A stretch of 5,793 nt of DNA, taken from positions 1-5,793 of the forward strand of contig CALPOS020000145.1 of the NCBI GenBank assembly GCA_943325255.2. The letters run 5' to 3'. The first letter of the stretch is position 1; each line of letters opens with the position of its first letter. The stretch comes from Sphingobacterium thalpophilum (lineage in GTDB: Bacteria; Bacteroidota; Bacteroidia; Flavobacteriales; Flavobacteriaceae). The notes beneath the pieces are model-generated. The model was not told where the DNA came from. It ran no database searches and saw only the letters and a program-made list of their open reading frames with translations. The position numbers and the translations under genes were made by a program. Shown here in pieces: positions 1 through 4,270 of the stretch.

Positions 1-335
1 AGCGGAACTACGATTTCAGATTTTACTGTAAAACTACAAGCAATATAATTGTCTTGCGCGGCAACATCAGGCACTACAAAGTTTTGGTTTGAAACCGCCA
101 CTTGTCCACAGATGCCTTTTCCAAAAGGAATTATGGTGTGATCTGTTGGAGCTCCAACATAAGGCCCAAGATGCAAGGTTTGTGTCTTGTGGTTAGCGAA
201 GTAAAAACCAATCCAAGTATAATAGGAAATGTTGGTTTCGAGCAATTTGCAAACGAGAAGTAGTTTTTCGTCTCGGGTTTGATTTTCTGCCGTGAGAATG
301 GCTTGTACTTGCGGTTTTAAAAGGTCAAATTTCAT
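1..335 (-). CDS. GAF-domain protein, free methionine-(R)-sulfoxide reductase-like (3' end outside window)
   Basis: Reading the minus strand from the ATG at 335-333 gives 111 residues with no stop, so the C-terminal part is missing. The translation starts MKFDLLKPQVQ and carries WIGFYF (41-46), LGPYVGAP, IPFGKGICGQVA (69-80) and YIACSFTVKSEIVVP (97-111). This is the pattern of cytosolic fRMsr/YebR GAF proteins, which reduce free Met-R-sulfoxide with redox cysteines. From memory of the E. coli enzyme (Cys84, Cys94, Cys118, Glu125), C76 and C100 keep the 24-residue spacing of Cys94/Cys118, and E107 matches Glu125. The position of Cys84 is His66 here. The fold call is firm; activity is an inference, and it could be a GAF protein with another role. 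It is divergent from xrtF, and a structured element lies directly upstream of its start. Confidence 0.85.
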   Translation of the reverse strand, partial: MKFDLLKPQVQAILTAENQTRDEKLLLVCKLLETNISYYTWIGFYFANHKTQTLHLGPYVGAPTDHTIIPFGKGICGQVAVSNQNFVVPDVAAQDNYIACSFTVKSEIVVP

Positions 336-344
336 ATAGATGCG

Positions 345-430
345 GATTTGCGTTAGGGATGGAGGCGGTATCCTCGCAACACAGTGGAGAGATAAAGCCG
401 AGAGCCCGACCCGACGCGGCGGGTAACGCC
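345..430. ncRNA. GC-rich structured intergenic element, possible Flavo-1-like RNA or repeat
   Basis: This stretch is clearly more GC-rich than its surroundings and folds into a multi-branched structure. GCGTTA (350-355) pairs with TAACGC (424-429) as a closing stem. GGAT (357-360) pairs with ATCC (370-373) around a 9-nt loop. CCCG (410-413) pairs with CGGG (420-423) around a 6-nt loop and stacks directly on the closing stem. The central arm (about 374-409) is not resolved; CTCG 373-376 could pair with CGAG 399-402. The pieces GCGTTAGGGATGGA, CGGTATCC, AGCCCGACCC and GGGTAACGCC match, from memory, an element recurring between genes in flavobacterial genomes, possibly the candidate RNA Flavo-1. 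The transcribed strand is unknown, because the stems work on either strand. It could instead be a mobile intergenic repeat or a leader of the GAF gene. Confidence 0.6.
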
Positions 431-441
431 ATTATTTTGTG

Positions 442-449
442 CAAAAGTA
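442..449 (-). promoter_or_regulatory. Possible -7 box for the GAF-domain gene
   Basis: The minus strand reads TACTTTTG here, an exact match to the Bacteroidetes -7 pattern TAnnTTTG and identical to the box before the HYC_CC_PP gene. No convincing -33 TTTG is found 17-21 nt upstream on that strand. If it is used, transcription would start around 435-438 and the whole structured element would form the leader of the GAF-gene mRNA. Confidence 0.35.
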
Positions 450-453
450 ATCC

Positions 454-483
454 TTGTGTGCGACTATAATTTATATAAATTTG
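454..483 (+). promoter_or_regulatory. Probable Bacteroidetes-type promoter of xrtF
   Basis: TTG at 454-456 is followed after 19 nt by TAAATTTG at 476-483, matching the TTTG / TAnnTTTG pattern recognised by the primary sigma factor of Bacteroidetes. The expected transcript start, about 487-490, lies just before the TTG codon at 499. This argues that the in-frame TTG at 454 is a promoter element and not the start codon of xrtF. The box is in AT-rich DNA, where chance matches are common. Confidence 0.55.
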
Positions 484-498
484 TTAAAAATAAATTTT

Positions 499-1050
499 TT
501 GAAAACGTACTTCCAGCTTTATCGTCCCTTTTTGGTTTTTCTCTTAAAGTTTTTCGCAGTATATGGCGGGCTCACGTTTTTGTATCAATCCTATTTGAGT
601 CAATATGACTCGATTTTGGCATTTGAAGTGGATGCCTTTACGAAAAGTGTAGCGTATCAAGTGCAATACGTTTTAAGTTTTTTGCAATACGATTGTCAGT
701 TGCAACTTCATGAAAGTCAGGCGTCGATCAAATTGATCATTAATGGTGTTTACGTTTCGCGCGTGGTAGAAGGTTGCAATGCGCTGAGTGTAATCATTCT
801 TTTTGCGGCTTTTGTCGTTGCTTTTTCGGGGAAGTGGATGAGAACAATTGGCTTTTTGCTTGTTGGTAGTGTTCTCATACATTTGATGAATATACTCCGC
901 ATCGCAGTTTTGTCTTTGGCGCTATTGTATTATCCGGGTCAAGAATCATTGCTTCACGGCGTTGTTTTCCCGTTGATTATTTACGGTTTTGTCTTCGGAT
1001 TGTGGGTCATTTGGGTCAATCAATTTTCGAATTATGCTAGAAAAGATTAA
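499..1050 (+). CDS. xrtF: Exosortase family protein XrtF
   Basis: This is an integral inner-membrane cysteine protease-like enzyme of the exosortase/archaeosortase superfamily, which processes C-terminal sorting signals of exported proteins. The start at TTG 499 (183 aa, MKTYFQLYRPF...) is preferred. The reading frame stays open back to TTG 454, but that codon overlaps the promoter and the extra residues look unlike the family N-terminus. The family triad is visible: Cys93 in VVEGCNALS, Arg134 in MNILRIAVLS and His153 in LLHGVVFPL, each next to a hydrophobic segment. Membrane segments lie roughly at 10-28, 95-112, 117-146 (possibly two) and 154-174. A periplasmic-looking stretch of about 60 residues precedes the Cys. 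The last 17 nt overlap the next gene. XrtF substrates are, to my knowledge, undefined, and none is seen here. Confidence 0.88.
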   Translation: MKTYFQLYRPFLVFLLKFFAVYGGLTFLYQSYLSQYDSILAFEVDAFTKSVAYQVQYVLSFLQYDCQLQLHESQASIKLIINGVYVSRVVEGCNALSVIILFAAFVVAFSGKWMRTIGFLLVGSVLIHLMNILRIAVLSLALLYYPGQESLLHGVVFPLIIYGFVFGLWVIWVNQFSNYARKD

Positions 1051-1477
1051 AATCAATCGAAATAAGATTATTGCCATTACGATATTGGTTTTCGTATTGG
1101 TGACAATTCGCGCTTTTGAAGATTGGCTTTTCTACGATCCATTTGCACTCTATTTTAGAAATGACTATTTGAGTTTGGGTTTTCCAAAATTTGACGTGTT
1201 GTCGTTGTTCTTGAGTATGGGTTTGCGTTTTGCACTGAATTCGTTTCTTTCCTTGGCCATTATTTATTGTATATTTAAAGATTGGGGATTGACAAAATTT
1301 GCCGCAGTTCTTTATGCTTTCTTTTTCGTTGTTCTGATTGCAGCCTTTTTTGTTTTGGTGCTTTTTACCGATCAGTATAACAATTTTATTGTCTTTTACG
1401 TACGGCGATTCTTGATTCAACCACTCTTACTATTGCTTTTCATTCCTGCAATTCTCTATCAGAAAAGGATGAAGTAA
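1034..1477 (+). CDS. Exosortase F system-associated membrane protein
   Basis: The ATG at 1034 gives 147 aa beginning MLEKIKINRNK. The frame extends further upstream inside xrtF, but the ATG with a basic N-terminus before the first membrane segment is the natural start. It overlaps the end of xrtF by 17 nt in another frame, which suggests translational coupling. The protein is very hydrophobic, with probable membrane segments near 11-26, 52-78, 84-107 and 120-142. Two motif-like stretches stand out: RAFEDWLFYDP after the first segment, and FYVRRFLIQPL leading into the last one. These fit the small flavobacterial family encoded next to XrtF (TIGRFAM exosortase F-associated, from memory). Its biochemical role is not known. 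The constant pairing suggests it supports or regulates the exosortase in the inner membrane. Confidence 0.82.
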   Translation: MLEKIKINRNKIIAITILVFVLVTIRAFEDWLFYDPFALYFRNDYLSLGFPKFDVLSLFLSMGLRFALNSFLSLAIIYCIFKDWGLTKFAAVLYAFFFVVLIAAFFVLVLFTDQYNNFIVFYVRRFLIQPLLLLLFIPAILYQKRMK

Positions 1478-1535
1478 GCACATTATTTTGTACCTTTATA
1501 ATTGGTTCATACTTCAAATTCAATTAAAAGGGACG

Positions 1536-2366
1536 ATGAAAATAGTAAAACATTCGGGTGATGTCGTGGATTATAATCCGGATAAACTTCGAAATTCATT
1601 AGTAAAATCAGGCGCGAATAGCGCAGTTGTCGACGATATTTTAGAACGTATTGAAAAAGAAATATACGAGGGAATGCCCACTAAGCAAATCTACAAATTG
1701 GCTTTTGGGTATTTAAAAAAAGCGTCGAATTCTCATGCTGCGAGATATAACTTAAGGCAAGCGCTTCAACTTCTTGGCCCCGCTGGTTTTTTCTTTGAAA
1801 AATATATGGCGCGACTTTTTGAAGCTGAGAAATACGAAACCAAAACAAACGTTACTTTGCAAGGGCGTTGCGTTACGCATGAACTTGACGTAGTGATTCG
1901 AAAAAACGGATTGATTGCTATGGTAGAATGTAAATTTCACACCGGTAGAGAAGCTACGACGGATGTAAAAGTACCCATGTATATTCTGTCTCGCTTCAAT
2001 GATTTGAAAGAAAACTTACACGTCATGTTTTCCGGAAGAGAAGTCATTTCAAAATGTTGGATTATTACCAATAATCGCTTTACCTCAGACGCAGTAACTT
2101 TTGCGACATGTTCAGGCATTCATTTGCTTAGCTGGGATTATCCGAAAGAGCTTAACTTAAGAAACAAGATTGATAGCCATCAATTATATCCAATTACTTG
2201 TTTGACTACGCTGTCAGTGGCAGAGAAAGATAAGTTGTTGATTCTGGACGTCTTATTGGTAAAAGAGATTATCAATAATTCTCAATGTTTAGAAAAAATA
2301 GGGTTAAGTACTAACCGAATACATAATGTATTGAAGGAAGCAACCGCGTTATGTCGATTTTTTTGA
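1536..2366 (+). CDS. ATP-cone domain fused to PD-(D/E)xK (Mrr-like) endonuclease domain
   Basis: The ATG at 1536 gives 276 aa. The frame is open from 1488, but the upstream TTG start would put 16 unrelated residues ahead of MKIVKHSGDVVDY, where the ATP-cone begins. Residues 1 to about 85 look like an ATP-cone, the nucleotide-binding regulatory domain known from ribonucleotide reductase and NrdR. A helical linker follows, with LRQALQLLGPAGFFFEKYMA. Residues about 95-205 carry a restriction-endonuclease-like core: E116 and D118 in HELDVVIRKNG, and E131-C132-K133 in MVECKFH, which give the catalytic E/D...D...ExK set. Residues about 210-276 form a helical tail of unclear family. Probably a cytosolic nucleotide-regulated DNA or RNA nuclease; the substrate is unknown. 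No methyltransferase or specificity subunit is nearby, so it is not a classical restriction system. The beta-CASP nuclease follows 34 nt downstream. Confidence 0.82.
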   Translation: MKIVKHSGDVVDYNPDKLRNSLVKSGANSAVVDDILERIEKEIYEGMPTKQIYKLAFGYLKKASNSHAARYNLRQALQLLGPAGFFFEKYMARLFEAEKYETKTNVTLQGRCVTHELDVVIRKNGLIAMVECKFHTGREATTDVKVPMYILSRFNDLKENLHVMFSGREVISKCWIITNNRFTSDAVTFATCSGIHLLSWDYPKELNLRNKIDSHQLYPITCLTTLSVAEKDKLLILDVLLVKEIINNSQCLEKIGLSTNRIHNVLKEATALCRFF

Positions 2367-2386
2367 AACAAAGTTTCTAATTTTTT
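2365..2386 (+). terminator. Weak terminator-like hairpin at the end of the ATP-cone nuclease gene
   Basis: GAAAC (2365-2369) and GTTTC (2373-2377) form a perfect 5-bp inverted repeat with an AAA loop, followed by TAA and six T. The stem is short and AT-rich, and its first bases are the end of the TGA stop. It may attenuate transcription into the next gene, or mean nothing. Confidence 0.25.
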
Positions 2387-2400
2387 AAAATGTAGTCAAT

Positions 2401-3756
2401 ATGAAAATTAAATTTCTAGGTGGAGCGGGAACAGTTACTGGTTCAAAGACCTTAGTAGAAACTAATGGTCTTCGGATTTTAATTGATTGTGGTCAGTTTC
2501 AAGGGATTAAGCCTTTGCGTGAACTCAATTGGGAACCATTGTCTGTATTACCGTCAACGATTGATTTTGTTCTATTAACGCATGGGCATTTGGATCACTG
2601 TGGTTGGTTGGCGCGATTGGTTGCGCAAGGCTTTGCAGGAAAAATATATTGTACAAGCCCAACCGCTGCGATTGCTAAGTTGATTTTATTAGACAGCGCC
2701 AAAATTCAAGAAGAAGAAGCCAATATGGCGAATAAAGGACAATATTCGAAACACGAAAAAGCAGAACCTTTATATACGGTACAACAAGCGGAAGCGGTAT
2801 TTCCCCATTTTAGAATAATTAAAATCAATGAAACTGTCCATTTAGACGCTGAGATTTCGGCTGTTTTTACCAATGCAGGTCATATTATTGGCGCCTGCAC
2901 GATTCAATTGGAAGCAGAGGGAAAGACTTTGGTTTTTTCAGGTGATATTGGAAGAGACGACGATGTGTTGCTTTTTCCGCCTACAAAACCGCACAAAGGA
3001 GATTATATCTTTTTAGAAAGTACTTATGGAAACCGAATTCATCCAGATACTGATGTGAAATTAGAACTGGAATCTTACATTAACAATACTGTTGCAAAAG
3101 GCGGGACCGTCATTATTCCGAGTTTTGCTGTCGAACGTGCGCAAACCATCATGTATTTGCTTTGGCAGCTTAAAGAAGAAGAGCGAATTCCAGAAATACC
3201 CTACGTTATTGATACGCCTATGGGAATTAGTGTTTTGCAAGTTTTTGAAAACAGCAAGAAATGGCACAAAATACCAGAGCACGAATATGTCGCGATGTGC
3301 AAAATGTTTTCGATGAATTCGGACTATCAAGAAACCATTGCTACAATTTTCGATAATCAACCGAAAGTGATTATTGCGGCAAGTGGCATGATTACAGGTG
3401 GTCGCGTTTTAAGTTATTTGGAACGCTATATTGAGTTGCCTGAAACCACTGTCATTATTATTGGGTATCAAGCCGAAGGCACACGAGGGCGAAAATTACT
3501 GGAAGGCTCAACTGAATTGAAAATCCGAGGGAAATATTATGCGGTTCATGCAAATATTTTGGAGATTCAAAGTTTGTCCGCTCATGGAGATCAAAATGAT
3601 CTACTGAATTGGCTGAGCGCTCTAGAAAACAAGCCAACCAAAGTCTTCTTAGTGCACGGCGAGAATCAACCCGCGGATGAACTTCGTATTAAAATTCAAG
3701 AAAAATATCGGTTTGACTGTGTCGTACCGTTAATGGGTCAAGAAGTTGAATTATAA
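2401..3756 (+). CDS. MBL-fold/beta-CASP RNA nuclease (RMMBL domain)
   Basis: This 451-aa protein has the full motif set of zinc-dependent beta-CASP nucleases. MBL motif 1 is D29 (ILIDCGQFQG). Motif 2 is H61-x-H63-x-D65-H66 (THGHLDHCG). Motif 3 is H161 (AGHIIGA), and motif 4 is D182 (FSGDIGRDD). In the beta-CASP part, motif A is E206 (FLESTYGNR), motif B is H395 (SLSAHGDQ) and motif C is H419 (FLVHGENQ). The 24-residue gap between B and C is close to that in human CPSF73 (His396/His418, from memory). The C-terminal RMMBL part covers about 365-440. Length and layout fit the bacterial TTHA0252-type family (about 430-460 aa), cytosolic enzymes with RNA endo- and/or 5' exonuclease activity. There is no KH domain and no RNase J layout. 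The start is the ATG at 2401. It probably shares a transcript with the ATP-cone nuclease upstream. Confidence 0.93.
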   Translation: MKIKFLGGAGTVTGSKTLVETNGLRILIDCGQFQGIKPLRELNWEPLSVLPSTIDFVLLTHGHLDHCGWLARLVAQGFAGKIYCTSPTAAIAKLILLDSAKIQEEEANMANKGQYSKHEKAEPLYTVQQAEAVFPHFRIIKINETVHLDAEISAVFTNAGHIIGACTIQLEAEGKTLVFSGDIGRDDDVLLFPPTKPHKGDYIFLESTYGNRIHPDTDVKLELESYINNTVAKGGTVIIPSFAVERAQTIMYLLWQLKEEERIPEIPYVIDTPMGISVLQVFENSKKWHKIPEHEYVAMCKMFSMNSDYQETIATIFDNQPKVIIAASGMITGGRVLSYLERYIELPETTVIIIGYQAEGTRGRKLLEGSTELKIRGKYYAVHANILEIQSLSAHGDQNDLLNWLSALENKPTKVFLVHGENQPADELRIKIQEKYRFDCVVPLMGQEVEL

Positions 3757-3775
3757 ATATTTAACAAGATTTTGG

Positions 3776-3805
3776 TTTGCGACTTCTCTTTAATCCTTAC
3801 TTTTG
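3776..3805 (+). promoter_or_regulatory. Strong Bacteroidetes-type promoter directly before the HYC_CC_PP gene
   Basis: TTTG at 3776-3779 and TACTTTTG at 3798-3805 are both exact matches to the TTTG / TAnnTTTG pattern, separated by 18 nt. The -7 box ends only four bases before the ATG at 3810, so the expected transcript start falls on or next to the start codon. It should drive the HYC_CC_PP gene and probably the TonB-dependent receptor after it. Confidence 0.65.
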
Positions 3806-3809
3806 AGGC

Positions 3810-4217
3810 ATGAAATTTCAAAAATCCATGAGCCTTTTTTTAGCTTTTTTCCTGTTCCTTTCGAACATGGGACTAGCGATGAATGTGCATTATTGTGGTG
3901 ATGAAATAGCCTCTGTATCACTTAATACAAACCTTGATTCTTCCGCTACTGAGGAAAATTGTTGCGGTAGCGTCGAAGAACAATCCCATTGTTGTTCAGA
4001 CAAAATTGTTCATTTTGAAAAGAAAACCGACCAAGCTACTGTTTTTACTTTTCAATTAGATAGTGTCGATGTTTTTGTTTATGACAATTGGCAGCCTATT
4101 GTTTTTTCGTCTTTTTCAAGTAATGAATGCGATAGCAGTTCTAAGTATTCTTTCCAATCGAATGCACCTCCGCTCTTTAAGTTGTATTCTCAATATATTT
4201 TCTACGATTGTTTTTAA
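3810..4217 (+). CDS. HYC_CC_PP family secreted Cys-rich protein
   Basis: This is a 135-aa protein with a signal peptide: MKFQKS followed by a hydrophobic core to about residue 23, with likely cleavage after GLA. The mature part begins with HYC (27-29), then has CC at 51-52, HCC at 60-62 and NAPP at 118-121 close to the C-terminus. These are the features for which the Bacteroidetes HYC_CC_PP family is named. Further Cys are at 107 and 134, and His at 68. The dense Cys/His pattern in an exported protein suggests metal binding or disulfide-based redox work in the periplasm; the biochemical function is not established. It is followed after 53 nt by a TonB-dependent receptor with no good promoter between, so the two probably form an operon. 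An internal ATG at 3828 could serve as start if transcription begins at 3810, but would lose the basic end of the signal peptide. Confidence 0.85.
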   Translation: MKFQKSMSLFLAFFLFLSNMGLAMNVHYCGDEIASVSLNTNLDSSATEENCCGSVEEQSHCCSDKIVHFEKKTDQATVFTFQLDSVDVFVYDNWQPIVFSSFSSNECDSSSKYSFQSNAPPLFKLYSQYIFYDCF

Positions 4218-4270
4218 TGTTTTTTAAAAGGAAAATCTTATTCCATATATTAAAACATTAGAACATTTTT

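Noticed and set aside
430..440. CATTATTTTGT occurs at 430-440 and again at 1481-1491
   Set aside because: An 11-nt match in AT-rich intergenic DNA. Neither copy fits TAnnTTTG exactly with a good -33 box, so no shared operator or repeat is claimed.
673..882. Minus-strand open frame inside xrtF
   Set aside because: It lies wholly opposite a gene with clear family motifs; its translation shows no recognisable domain.
1491..1498. TACCTTTA as -7 box for the ATP-cone nuclease gene
   Set aside because: It has one mismatch to TAnnTTTG and no -33 TTTG at the right distance, so it is too weak to annotate.
1536..2366. Type II or IV restriction system
   Set aside because: There is a nuclease core, but no methyltransferase, specificity subunit or McrB-type GTPase in the window. 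The ATP-cone also differs from known restriction enzyme layouts.
3061..3360. Open frames opposite and within the beta-CASP gene, including a + strand frame at 3092-3316
   Set aside because: They overlap a complete, motif-rich enzyme and have no features of their own.
4228..4245. GGAA...TTCC inverted repeat between the HYC gene and the receptor
   Set aside because: A 4-bp stem without a following T-run is not convincing as a terminator.
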